Shown: one piece after another, positions 7,220-14,886 of the stretch
Layout: each line of letters opens with the position of its first letter
How positions within the stretch are numbered: position 1 is the first letter of the stretch
From: Clostridiales bacterium UBA2432
Lineage (GTDB): Bacteria; Bacillota; Clostridia; Lachnospirales; Vallitaleaceae
Direction: 5' to 3'
NCBI GenBank assembly: GCA_002342805.1
Contig: DDQW01000014.1
Span: 1-14,997, forward strand
Length of the DNA stretch: 14,997 nt
Translations under genes and position numbers: made by a program
Notes under the pieces: model-generated
Database searches by the model: none
Seen by the model: only the letters and a program-made list of their open reading frames with translations
What the model was told of the DNA's origin: nothing

Positions 7220-7227
7220 TTCAATAC

Positions 7228-8901
7228 TTACTTATTTTTCCAATGATAGTTTTCATTCGAATACGTCGCTATCTCGTCAAAAATATATCCATCGCCATAG
7301 AGCATGTCATATTGGAAGAGATGCAATCGTTCCTTACGTTCTTCTTCCGTCAAATCTTGTTGATGTGTCGCCGCAATCGGCCCGTTTTTATATGTCAACT
7401 TGGCACAATCAAGCACTTTAGCGGCCAGTTCATAGGTTATAAGGTCTTGATCATTGTGATCCATGGAATAATTACTCCAAATAACATACTCTGTTGCATA
7501 AAGGTTGCCGTCTCTTAAGTCTTCTTCTGTCAATCCTAATGGTGGCAGATGATCTCCATAGAGTACTAGCATGGTTGGTTCGGTATGATGGTCCAAGACG
7601 TCAATAAGTTCTTCAATAAATGCATCCACTTCTTCCAACTGACTCGTGTAGTAGCCGTAGGGATCTTCTTCCGGGTATTTTCCATGAGGTTGAACGGATA
7701 CTGCAAAGATAAAATCCCGTGCACTCGTTGCACCCATACGCTCTATTATCTGGTCAAGATATATTTTATCCTTGGCCCACCCCAATGTGTTGAACTCTAC
7801 ATCCTCCATGCCTTCCAAAGACAAAAATTCATCAAACCCTAGTTGTTCATAGACGACATCTCGACTATAAAATTCACCGATATTATTATGCATTGCATAA
7901 GTCGCATAACCGTAATTTTTCAGATTATATGCTAAGCTTTCCGCCGCTTTCTCTTTTAGAATCCCATTATATGGATATTCACCTAATCCAAAAAAATCCA
8001 AGCTCATGCCGGTAAGTACTTCGAACTCTGTATTTGCTGTACCATCACCTAATACAGGTACGGTTAATGCACCTGACGAATAATTATCCATAAGTTCTTT
8101 ATATGTCTCAAGCGCCTGCTCATGACCTGCCTTCTTAAGGAGACGCTCTACATTAAATACCGATTCTAACTGAATCATAATAATATTGGGTTTGATCGTC
8201 ACTTGTTTTTCCTGTTTTGTGTGCTTCCAGGCCTGTTCAACCATCTCCTTCGAGTAGCCCTCAGGTTCTTCAATTCCCTGTCCGATTAAGCTATCGGCAA
8301 AAGAATACGTGAAGCCGTAATTTTCATAATTTTCAACAAGGTCAACCGATTCAACCGGTTCTGAACCTTCCTCCGAATATAAGGGTACAATAGTTAACAA
8401 GCCTAAAAAGGCACTAACCAAGCCTACCGTTATCCCACTTCGTTTTCGCTGACTAACCGGAATGTGGTGAATCGAAAGATACTTCAGTATTTTGAAAAGT
8501 AAAAATCCCAAGCCCAATAGTCCAATAATAATCCAAGTGATTTGCAAGCCAGAAAAATAATTGGGTAAAAGTAAAATGGCATTTTTAACAACCTTTAAAT
8601 CCATGGCGGTCATCGGTGCCGTTCGAAAGAAATTCAACATGATATAATTCGTGATACCGATTGTCACCCAAGCAAAAACCACTAAAAATTCAAGCATATA
8701 GCGTATTCTAAATATACCCGCAATCGATAACGTTAGCATAATAATCAAGGCATTTAGCCAAAAATATATTGTTTTTTCTGATGCAAATGCAAATAGTTCC
8801 GAAATTGAGCGTCCATTTAAAATTTCTAACAAACAATTCATTACTATTGCAATAAGTAGTAATCGTAAAATTGGCAATATATATTCACCGATTTTTTTCA
8901 T
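7228..8901 (-). CDS. LTA synthase family membrane sulfatase (glycerol-phosphate/phosphoethanolamine transferase type)
   Basis: A 557-residue membrane protein. About five hydrophobic helices occupy residues 1-175 (for example ILRLLLIAIVMNCLLEI, ALIIMLTLSIAGIF, ITWIIIGLLGLGFLLFK). An extracellular alkaline-phosphatase-fold domain follows from about 236. Catalytic features: IIMIQLESVF with metal ligand Glu246, GDGTANTEFEVLTG with the likely nucleophile Thr288, SVQPHGKYP with His406, and LYGDHLPPLG with metal ligands Asp450 and His451. The family transfers glycerol-phosphate or similar head groups from lipids to teichoic acid or other envelope acceptors. Its exact donor and acceptor cannot be told from sequence, so I do not assign ltaS. 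A GGAGAG site lies before the ATG. It is transcribed alone or reads into the ABC operon downstream. Confidence 0.92.
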   Translation of the reverse strand: MKKIGEYILPILRLLLIAIVMNCLLEILNGRSISELFAFASEKTIYFWLNALIIMLTLSIAGIFRIRYMLEFLVVFAWVTIGITNYIMLNFFRTAPMTAMDLKVVKNAILLLPNYFSGLQITWIIIGLLGLGFLLFKILKYLSIHHIPVSQRKRSGITVGLVSAFLGLLTIVPLYSEEGSEPVESVDLVENYENYGFTYSFADSLIGQGIEEPEGYSKEMVEQAWKHTKQEKQVTIKPNIIMIQLESVFNVERLLKKAGHEQALETYKELMDNYSSGALTVPVLGDGTANTEFEVLTGMSLDFFGLGEYPYNGILKEKAAESLAYNLKNYGYATYAMHNNIGEFYSRDVVYEQLGFDEFLSLEGMEDVEFNTLGWAKDKIYLDQIIERMGATSARDFIFAVSVQPHGKYPEEDPYGYYTSQLEEVDAFIEELIDVLDHHTEPTMLVLYGDHLPPLGLTEEDLRDGNLYATEYVIWSNYSMDHNDQDLITYELAAKVLDCAKLTYKNGPIAATHQQDLTEEERKERLHLFQYDMLYGDGYIFDEIATYSNENYHWKNK

Positions 8902-8915
8902 TTTCTCTCCATATC

Positions 8916-8971
8916 CTTTTCTTTTTCTATTTCTATTTCTTTTTTCTTTTTTCTTTTTTCTTTTTTCTTTT
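8916..8971. repeat. Tandem heptamer CTTTTTT / GAAAAAA tract in the sulfatase 5' leader
   Basis: On the plus strand C residues fall at 8939, 8946, 8953, 8960 and 8967 with six T between: four exact CTTTTTT units and a partial fifth. They continue leftward as degenerate 5-6 base units (C at 8916, 8921, 8927, 8933). Positions 8936-8971 are an uninterrupted pyrimidine run. In the sulfatase mRNA this is an A-rich purine leader between the promoter and the ribosome site. Unit number could change by slippage. Confidence 0.85.
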
Positions 8972-8979
8972 ATGTCAAT

Positions 8980-9007
8980 ATTCTATCACTAAAGCTAAAT
9001 ATGTCAA
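8980..9007 (-). promoter_or_regulatory. Promoter of the LTA-synthase-family gene
   Basis: Minus strand: perfect -35 TTGACA (9002-9007), 16-base spacer, -10 TAGAAT (8980-8985). The start is predicted near 8973, directly before the heptamer tract, leaving a leader of about 72 bases. It faces away from the pyrB promoter; the two -35 boxes are 13 bases apart. Confidence 0.65.
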
Positions 9008-9020
9008 TAACGATATTTCC

Positions 9021-9049
9021 TTGACTTAAACACCTTAAAATGATATTCT
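9021..9049 (+). promoter_or_regulatory. Promoter of pyrBI
   Basis: TTGACT (9021-9026), 17-base spacer, TATTCT (9044-9049). The predicted start is near 9056, giving a leader of only about 60 bases before pyrB. That leaves no room for the antiterminator/terminator pair of a classical PyrR attenuator. Confidence 0.65.
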
Positions 9050-9087
9050 ATCCATGATATTTATACATGAATCTATACTTTAAATGT

Positions 9088-9101
9088 AGTCCTGTGAGGC
9101 T
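9088..9101 (+). promoter_or_regulatory. PyrR-binding RNA site in the pyrB leader
   Basis: AGTCCTGTGAGGCT agrees at all 14 positions with the PyrR-binding consensus as I know it, ARUCCNGNGAGGYU. Flanking TGT/ACA (9085-9087 and 9103-9105) can extend the stem around the loop. The ribosome site AAGGAG (9106-9111) starts immediately after it, so PyrR-UMP binding would be expected to block ribosome entry. This supports translational rather than attenuation control of pyrB. The pyrR gene is not in the window. Confidence 0.8.
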
Positions 9102-9117
9102 GACAAAGGAGATTATT

Positions 9118-10041
9118 ATGATTAAAGGTAAACACCTGATTGAACCTACCGATTTAACCCTTGAGGAATTAGACCTACTTTTTGATCTTGCTTTAGCGAT
9201 TGAATCTAATCCTAAAGATTACCTCAGTGAACTCAATGGTTATCTTTTAGCATCTTTATTTTATGAACCTTCGACACGAACACGCTTTAGTTTTGAGGCT
9301 GCTATGCTTAGGCTTGGCGGGCAAGTCATCGGATTTTCCGAGCCCAATTCATCGTCTGTTTCCAAAGGCGAATCTGTTGCAGATACGATTCGTACGGTTG
9401 CTTGTTATGCGGATATCGCCGTCATGCGCCACCCAAAAGAAGGCGCACCAAAACTTGCATCAAAACATTCACCCATACCAATTATCAATGCAGGTGACGG
9501 GGGCCATCAGCATCCAACCCAAACCTTGACAGACCTCTTAACCATTCGTTCATTAAAAGGATCGATTCATAAAAATGTTGTTGGTTTTTGTGGCGATTTA
9601 AAATTTGGTCGCACCGTACATTCCCTTGTTAAAGCCATGGCCCGTTATGACGACATGACCTTTGTCTTTGTCTCACCACCTGAACTTGCCATGCCTGCTC
9701 ATATCAAAGATTCTCTTGGATCTCACAAAATCATAGAAGTAAATAATTTAGAAGATGTTATTGATCAAATCGATATTCTATATATGACACGAATCCAGCG
9801 CGAACGTTTCTTTAATGAAGAAGAATACCTTCGCCTAAAAAGCTATTTTGTATTAACAAAAGATAAATTATCCACCGCAAAGAACGATATGATTGTCATG
9901 CACCCATTGCCTCGGGTCGATGAGATTCATCCCAATGTTGATGAAGATCCTCGAGCTGTTTACTTCCAGCAAGCCCAATACGGAATGTACGTACGAATGG
10001 CTCTGATCTTGAAGCTGTTGAAAGGAGACGCCCATGCTTAA
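9118..10041 (+). CDS. pyrB: Aspartate carbamoyltransferase, catalytic subunit
   Basis: The 307-residue catalytic chain condenses carbamoyl phosphate and aspartate to carbamoyl aspartate, the committed step of UMP synthesis. Motifs: FYEPSTRTRFSFE (STRTR at 52-56, carbamoyl-phosphate binding, same numbering as E. coli), the SVSKGES loop (about 80-86), MRHPKEGAP, GDGGHQHPTQTLTDLL (about 127-141), YMTRIQRERF, and VMHPLPRVDEI in the aspartate domain. I take ATG 9118 rather than the in-frame ATG at 9067: it has AAGGAG at the right distance, gives the normal family length and N-terminus, and leaves the PyrR site in the untranslated leader. It overlaps pyrI by 8 bases; the two chains form the allosteric holoenzyme. 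Confidence 0.97.
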   Translation: MIKGKHLIEPTDLTLEELDLLFDLALAIESNPKDYLSELNGYLLASLFYEPSTRTRFSFEAAMLRLGGQVIGFSEPNSSSVSKGESVADTIRTVACYADIAVMRHPKEGAPKLASKHSPIPIINAGDGGHQHPTQTLTDLLTIRSLKGSIHKNVVGFCGDLKFGRTVHSLVKAMARYDDMTFVFVSPPELAMPAHIKDSLGSHKIIEVNNLEDVIDQIDILYMTRIQRERFFNEEEYLRLKSYFVLTKDKLSTAKNDMIVMHPLPRVDEIHPNVDEDPRAVYFQQAQYGMYVRMALILKLLKGDAHA

Positions 10042-10465
10042 AGTTGAATCGATAAAAAGAGGAATTGTTATTGACCATATTAGTGCCGGCCTTGGTTACC
10101 GTATATTTACTGAGCTCAAACTAGACCAAGTTGATTATACAACGGCTTTAATACGCAATGTCCCTTCAAAGAAGCTGGGCAAAAAAGATTTAATTAAAAT
10201 CGACAATGTTGTTAATCTTGACTTGGATATGCTAGGACTTTTAGACCCAAATATCACGATCGTAATTATCGAAGATGAGCTCGTCCATGAGAAAATCAAA
10301 CTATCCCTACCCAAAAAAGTTCACGGTATCTTAAAATGTAAAAATCCACGTTGTATTAGCACCGTTGAAAAAATCGAAGATATAGCATTTTACTTGGTGA
10401 ATCCGGACACACACGAATATCGTTGTGAATATTGCGACACACCCTATTACGCCAATAAATCTTAA
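10034..10465 (+). CDS. pyrI: Aspartate carbamoyltransferase, regulatory subunit
   Basis: A 143-residue regulatory chain, slightly shorter than the E. coli one. The N-terminal part (VESIKRGIVIDHISAGLG) is the nucleotide-effector-binding domain; the C-terminal part carries the zinc site with Cys102-x4-Cys107 and Cys131-x2-Cys134, which holds the contact with PyrB. Its ATG lies inside the end of pyrB (8-base overlap), with AAAGGAG upstream in the pyrB coding sequence, so equal synthesis by coupling is expected. It confers CTP/ATP allosteric control on the pathway's first committed enzyme, in addition to the PyrR site in the leader. Confidence 0.96.
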   Translation: MLKVESIKRGIVIDHISAGLGYRIFTELKLDQVDYTTALIRNVPSKKLGKKDLIKIDNVVNLDLDMLGLLDPNITIVIIEDELVHEKIKLSLPKKVHGILKCKNPRCISTVEKIEDIAFYLVNPDTHEYRCEYCDTPYYANKS

Positions 10466-10510
10466 TTCACTATACTAAAATTCAGCACGTAAAACAGAAA
10501 GGTGATGCAT

Positions 10511-12445
10511 ATGTTACAAATAAACGCATTACGCTATAGCATCGGAGAGCGTTGTCTTTTTGATGATCTAACACTTACAGTAGACCGACCGGACAAAGTC
10601 GGTCTTATTGGTATTAACGGATCCGGAAAAACAACCCTTCTTCGCATGATTGCAGGGCTTCTTGTTCCTGATGAAGGCACCATTACCGCACCCAAAAATT
10701 ATCGAATCAATTATTTACCCCAAGATCCTGTTTTCCCCGAAGACCAACGAATCATTGATTATATTTTTGATAGTGATCTTCCGGTTATCAAAACTTTAAA
10801 AAAATACGAAAGCACCTTAGAAGAACTTCATGTTCATCCCAACAACGAGGCCTTGTCAAGAGAGCTCATAAGCCTTCAGGAGGCTATTGATCGTCTTGAT
10901 GGCTGGGATTTAGAAAGCCAGATTAAGTCCGTCATTACTAAACTCAATATTCCTAATATAAAAACACCTGTTTCCCAGTTGTCCGGCGGGCAAAAAAAGC
11001 GAGTTGCCTTAGCTGCAGCAATTTTACGGCCTTCGGATTTGTTAATCCTAGATGAGCCCACCAACCATCTTGATGACACGACCATTCAATGGTTAGAGGA
11101 TTATTTGAAGAGTTACACCAAATCTTTACTCCTTGTTACCCATGATCGATATTTCTTAGACCGTGTTACCAATCGCATTGTTGAATTGGACCACGGTCAG
11201 TTATATAGTTATCTGGGAAATTATTCGACCTTTGTTGAAAAAAAAGCAGAACGACTTGAATTGGCTGATTCTTTAGAACAAAAGCGGAAAAATCTCTACC
11301 GAAAAGAATTAGCTTGGATGCGCACCGGTGCCAGAGCACGTTCGACCAAACAAAAGGCCCGTATTGATCGGTTTCATGAAATCGAAAACCAGTCCTTTGT
11401 AACGGATAATCCTGAGGTTGATCTTCTTACGGGCTATCGGCGTATGGGTAAAAAGACCATCGAGCTTGAGCATGTAAGTATGGGATTTGATGACACTCTT
11501 CTTTTTGAAGATTTTTCCGTTTTATTTCAACCTAATGACCGAGTTGGTATTATCGGACCCAATGGTACCGGAAAAACAACACTCTTAAATTTAATTACCG
11601 GACAACTTGAACCCAAATCAGGCACCATAGAAATCGGGCCAACCATAAAAATCGGATACTATAGCCAGCATTTCCCTGAACCGGATACAAGCATGACACT
11701 CATTGATTATATTCGTGAAACGGCTGAATATGTTACCACTGAAAATGGAGATCGCGTAACCGCTACTGTCATGTTAGAACGTTTTTTATTTGATAAAAGC
11801 ACCCATTATTCACCCATTGAAAAACTCTCCGGTGGTGAAAAACGTCGTCTCTTTTTACTCAAGATTCTTATGGAATCCCCAAATGTATTGATGCTTGATG
11901 AGCCCACCAACGATCTAGATATTGATACCTTAAAAGCATTAGAAGATTATTTAGATGACTTTGTCGGCCTTGTTATCGTCGTCTCTCACGATCGCTATTT
12001 TCTTGATCGGGTATGCCGTCGCCTGTTTATTATGCAAGCCCATTCAACCCAGATTAAAGTATTGACCGGAAACTACAGCGATATCATTGAACAACATGGC
12101 TACGAAGCCATCACTGGGCTCGATCTTGTAAAAACAGATTCGACAAAGTCCAATACCAATGATACCTATAAAGCAGATTCAACGTCTAAAGTTTCATCAG
12201 CCGCGGTTACTGAAGGCGAAAATCAGTCACGAAAACTAACCTTTAATGAAAAAAGAGAGCTTGAAGGACTAGATGGACGTATTGATGCTTTAGAAAAGAA
12301 ACTGGACGAATTAGAACAAACCCTTCAAGAAAATCAATCCAATTACTCCCTTCTTGAAGAAAGCATGAGAGAAAAAGAGGACGTGGAAACCCAGCTTCTA
12401 GAAGCCATGGAACGCTTAGAATATCTATCTACCTTACGTTCATAA
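10511..12445 (+). CDS. ABC-F family ATPase, Uup/YfmR type
   Basis: A 644-residue soluble protein with two nucleotide-binding domains and no membrane segments. NBD1 has GINGSGKTT (34-42), LSGGQKKRV (157-165) and LILDEPTNHLD (178-188). NBD2 has GPNGTGKTT (349-357), LSGGEKRR (439-446) and MLDEPTNDLD (461-470). The inter-domain arm (about 240-315) includes ELAWMRTGARARSTKQKAR, characteristic of the Uup/YfmR branch. A polar Ser/Thr linker (about 545-570) leads to a C-terminal coiled coil (LDGRIDALEKKLDELEQTLQ). ABC-F proteins bind the ribosomal E site and rescue stalled translation; Uup/YfmR members are not usually resistance factors. I chose ATG 10511 with AAAGG eight bases upstream over GTG 10502 or ATG 10505. 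It lies 45 bases after pyrI with no terminator seen, so it may be co-transcribed. Confidence 0.93.
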   Translation: MLQINALRYSIGERCLFDDLTLTVDRPDKVGLIGINGSGKTTLLRMIAGLLVPDEGTITAPKNYRINYLPQDPVFPEDQRIIDYIFDSDLPVIKTLKKYESTLEELHVHPNNEALSRELISLQEAIDRLDGWDLESQIKSVITKLNIPNIKTPVSQLSGGQKKRVALAAAILRPSDLLILDEPTNHLDDTTIQWLEDYLKSYTKSLLLVTHDRYFLDRVTNRIVELDHGQLYSYLGNYSTFVEKKAERLELADSLEQKRKNLYRKELAWMRTGARARSTKQKARIDRFHEIENQSFVTDNPEVDLLTGYRRMGKKTIELEHVSMGFDDTLLFEDFSVLFQPNDRVGIIGPNGTGKTTLLNLITGQLEPKSGTIEIGPTIKIGYYSQHFPEPDTSMTLIDYIRETAEYVTTENGDRVTATVMLERFLFDKSTHYSPIEKLSGGEKRRLFLLKILMESPNVLMLDEPTNDLDIDTLKALEDYLDDFVGLVIVVSHDRYFLDRVCRRLFIMQAHSTQIKVLTGNYSDIIEQHGYEAITGLDLVKTDSTKSNTNDTYKADSTSKVSSAAVTEGENQSRKLTFNEKRELEGLDGRIDALEKKLDELEQTLQENQSNYSLLEESMREKEDVETQLLEAMERLEYLSTLRS

Positions 12446-12454
12446 ATCAATAGA

Positions 12455-12484
12455 TTGTATTTTTTTCCGAATTTGGTATATAAT
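12455..12484 (+). promoter_or_regulatory. Promoter of tpx-mscS
   Basis: TTGTAT (12455-12460), an 18-base spacer and a perfect TATAAT (12479-12484). The start is predicted near 12491, with a leader of about 32 bases before tpx. It lies just after the ABC-F stop. Confidence 0.6.
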
Positions 12485-12522
12485 AAGGTTGTATCAACTT
12501 AACAATCAAAAGGAGGTAACGT

Positions 12523-13035
12523 ATGAAAAATGCAAACAAAGTAACTATGGGCGGAGACCCTGTAACAATTATTGGTGAAGAAATTACGGTCGGTGCCCAA
12601 GCACCTGATTTTACAGTATTAAACTCGGACCTAGGTCCGGTAACTCTTGCGGATGCAAAAGGAAAAACCGTCATTATTAGTGTTGTTCCTTCCATTGATA
12701 CGTCGGTATGCGCAGAGCAAACACGACGATTCAATAAAGAAGCATCTAAATTAAAAGATACAACCATTTATACTATTAGTGTTGATTTACCTTTTGCTCT
12801 AGGCCGTTTTTGCGCTGCTGAAGGCATTGACAATATTCAAGTTCTCTCTGATCATAAAAACTTAGATTTTGGTATGAAGTATGGATTTGTTATTGAGGAA
12901 CATCGTCTTCTTACCCGAGGCATTGTCATTATTAATCCGGAAGGTAAGGTTGAATACGTTGAGTATGTCGACGAAGTCACCACTCACCCGGACTATGACA
13001 AAGCTTTAGACGTTGCAAAAAAAATAAGCGAATAG
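12523..13035 (+). CDS. tpx: Thiol peroxidase (atypical 2-Cys peroxiredoxin)
   Basis: A 170-residue cytosolic peroxidase that reduces hydrogen peroxide and alkyl peroxides using thioredoxin. The peroxidatic cysteine is Cys63 in VPSIDTSVCAEQTRRFN; the resolving cysteine is Cys97 in LGRFCAAEGI. These match E. coli Tpx Cys61 and Cys95. The N-terminal segment VTMGGDPVTIIGEEITVG and the VLSDHKNLDFGMKYG segment are typical of the Tpx subfamily. A strong AAAGGAGG site precedes the ATG. It has its own promoter and is followed after 10 bases by the channel gene, whose ribosome site overlaps the tpx stop. A role in oxygen and peroxide defence of an anaerobe fits. Confidence 0.97.
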   Translation: MKNANKVTMGGDPVTIIGEEITVGAQAPDFTVLNSDLGPVTLADAKGKTVIISVVPSIDTSVCAEQTRRFNKEASKLKDTTIYTISVDLPFALGRFCAAEGIDNIQVLSDHKNLDFGMKYGFVIEEHRLLTRGIVIINPEGKVEYVEYVDEVTTHPDYDKALDVAKKISE

Positions 13036-13045
13036 GAGATTAGTT

Positions 13046-13855
13046 ATGGACATCTACTTTGAAAAACTGCAGGAACTTGCAGCCTTATATTCCCCTAAAA
13101 TTCTAGGTGCACTTGTCACCTTGATTCTTGGTTGGATTATTATCGGTCGTATCCGAGCCCTATTACCCCGCTTCTTTGACCGAATGAAACTGGATGCTAC
13201 CATCAAACCATTTTTAACCGCTGTAGCATCCGTTTCTCTTAAGGTTTTAGTAATCGTCATTGCCTTAAATATACTTTCCAGTCAAGCGATTGCTTCACTT
13301 GTCGCACTTATTGGTGCCGCTGGTTTGGCCATTGGTTTGGCATTACAAGGAACATTAACGAATCTTGCCGGTGGTGTTATTATTCTTATTTTACGACCTT
13401 TTCAAGTTGGCGACTATATTACTGCTGCCGGTCACTCAGGCACTGTTGAAGTGATTCATATCTTCAATACAATCCTAGTGACGCCTGACAATAAAGTGAT
13501 TAATATTCCGAATGGATCACTTTCTAATACGGATGTAATAAATTACAGCATAAAAGAAACACGCCGTGTGGATTTAACCTTTGGCGTGTCCTATGATGCG
13601 GATATTGACGTGGTTAAGTCGATTTTAACATCCATCATTGATGCACATGAATTGATATTAAGAGATCCTGAGCCATTTATCCGCTTAGCCGAACACGGCG
13701 ATAGTGCTGTAGTATTCGTTGTACGTGCTTGGACTAACAAAGCAGACTATTGGACAGTGCATTTTGACTTACAAGAAACTGTTATGAAAGAATTTAACAA
13801 AGCAAATATCGGTATTCCATATCCTCAAATGGATATTCATTTGGAGAAGGAATAA
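13046..13855 (+). CDS. Small-conductance mechanosensitive channel, MscS family
   Basis: A 269-residue membrane protein close to E. coli MscS in size. Three hydrophobic helices come first: ILGALVTLILGWIIIG (about 19-34), VASVSLKVLVIVIALNIL, then the pore-lining TM3 ALIGAAGLAIGLALQGTLTN with the family's small-residue packing (A/G pattern). The following LAGGVIILILRPFQVGDYI begins the beta domain, and GIPYPQMDIH near the C-terminus is the usual end of the cytoplasmic vestibule. It opens on membrane tension to release solutes under hypo-osmotic shock. AGGAG overlapping the tpx stop supports co-translation with tpx. Its last 19 bases overlap, on the opposite strand, the end of the apbE gene. Confidence 0.95.
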   Translation: MDIYFEKLQELAALYSPKILGALVTLILGWIIIGRIRALLPRFFDRMKLDATIKPFLTAVASVSLKVLVIVIALNILSSQAIASLVALIGAAGLAIGLALQGTLTNLAGGVIILILRPFQVGDYITAAGHSGTVEVIHIFNTILVTPDNKVINIPNGSLSNTDVINYSIKETRRVDLTFGVSYDADIDVVKSILTSIIDAHELILRDPEPFIRLAEHGDSAVVFVVRAWTNKADYWTVHFDLQETVMKEFNKANIGIPYPQMDIHLEKE

Positions 13856-14871
13856 TCCGTGTTAATGAGTGTCAGTGCATTTTCATCTATGCCGCTTGAG
13901 GTAAAGATTTCATGGTTTTCCATGATATAAATACACTCTACACCTTCTAAGGTCTCGACAAGTTCGAGGCCTTTTTCTTTACCCACAGCAAACAAAACAG
14001 TTGATAGTGCATCTGCATCAATGGATGTTTCCGCGACAACGGATACAGCACCGATATTATTTCGAACAGGATATCCATCTTCCGGGCTTAATATATGATG
14101 ATATAATACCCCATCCTCTTCAAAATTTCGTTCATAAACACCTGACGTTACAATGGTCTTATCTGCTTCTTCAATGATTCCAAAGTATTTGTTACGTACA
14201 TCATAGGGATCTTGTAAACCCACTTTAAACAAAGTATCTTCATCTTTTTGTCCAATAAGCATAACATTACCGCCTAGATTAATAATACTTTTTGTAATGC
14301 CTTGATCTTTTAAATAAGCTGCCACTTGATCGGCTGCATACCCTTTAGCTATGGCACCGAGGTCAATCGCCATGCCTTCTTCAAGATACACAGTTTGTTC
14401 GGCTTCATCAAGTTGAATTTTTTGATAATCGACATAGGATAAGGCTTCTTCTAATTCATTTTCCTCCGGAATTCGCGCTTCATCTGTTCCGATCCCCCAT
14501 AAACCTATAACCGGTTCCATGGTGACATCAAATTGTCCATCAGATAATGCACTATATTCAATTGATTTTTGTATGACGTAAAATGTATCTTGGCTGACAG
14601 CCACCGGGCCATGACCTGCTGCATTGTTGATTGCAACAATTTCACTGTCCGAAATATTCAACGACATCTTCGCTTCAATATCTTTGATGATGTCAAAGCT
14701 TTCTTTCAAAAGATTCTCATCCTTGCTTCCGAAAATCTGGATAGAAATTACCGTGCCTAAAACAATCTGACTATCCGAAATTGATTGATTCATATCCGGA
14801 CTTTTTTGACATCCGGATAACGTTAACACAATTACAAAAAGTAAGATTATTGAACTATAATTTTTTTTCAT
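13837..14871 (-). CDS. apbE: FAD:protein FMN transferase (ApbE), lipoprotein
   Basis: A 344-residue exported lipoprotein: residues 1-20 are a signal peptide ending in lipobox LSGC with Cys21 as the lipid anchor. ApbE moves FMN from FAD to a Thr of target proteins such as RnfG/RnfD or NqrC-like subunits on the outer face of the membrane. Seen motifs: VLGTVISIQIFG (about 37-48), MAIDLGAIAKGYAADQV (about 167-183), INLGGNVMLIG (197-207), VTSGVYERNF (241-250), HHILSPEDGYPV, and TSIDADALSTVLFAVG (282-297) with the Mg-binding Asp/Thr. GAGGAAG precedes the ATG. It follows the end of an ABC-F-type gene by 15 bases, so is probably co-transcribed with it. No target flavoprotein gene is in the window. 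The C-terminus overlaps the MscS gene tail to tail. Confidence 0.95.
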   Translation of the reverse strand: MKKNYSSIILLFVIVLTLSGCQKSPDMNQSISDSQIVLGTVISIQIFGSKDENLLKESFDIIKDIEAKMSLNISDSEIVAINNAAGHGPVAVSQDTFYVIQKSIEYSALSDGQFDVTMEPVIGLWGIGTDEARIPEENELEEALSYVDYQKIQLDEAEQTVYLEEGMAIDLGAIAKGYAADQVAAYLKDQGITKSIINLGGNVMLIGQKDEDTLFKVGLQDPYDVRNKYFGIIEEADKTIVTSGVYERNFEEDGVLYHHILSPEDGYPVRNNIGAVSVVAETSIDADALSTVLFAVGKEKGLELVETLEGVECIYIMENHEIFTSSGIDENALTLINTDYSFSK

Positions 14872-14886
14872 GTGTATTCACTTCCT

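Noticed and set aside
8916..8971. CRISPR-like array
   Set aside because: The repeat unit is seven bases with no spacers; it is a simple-sequence tract.
9067..9117. In-frame ATG at 9067 as the pyrB start, adding 17 residues, or as a short leader peptide
   Set aside because: There is no ribosome site before it, it would translate through the PyrR site, and the 9118 start has AAGGAG and gives the standard PyrB N-terminus. It has no stop of its own before pyrB, so it cannot be a separate leader peptide.
12447..12467. Intrinsic terminator after the ABC-F gene (AATC-AATA-GATT followed by a T run)
   Set aside because: The stem has only four base pairs, all weak apart from one G-C, so it cannot be called a terminator with confidence.
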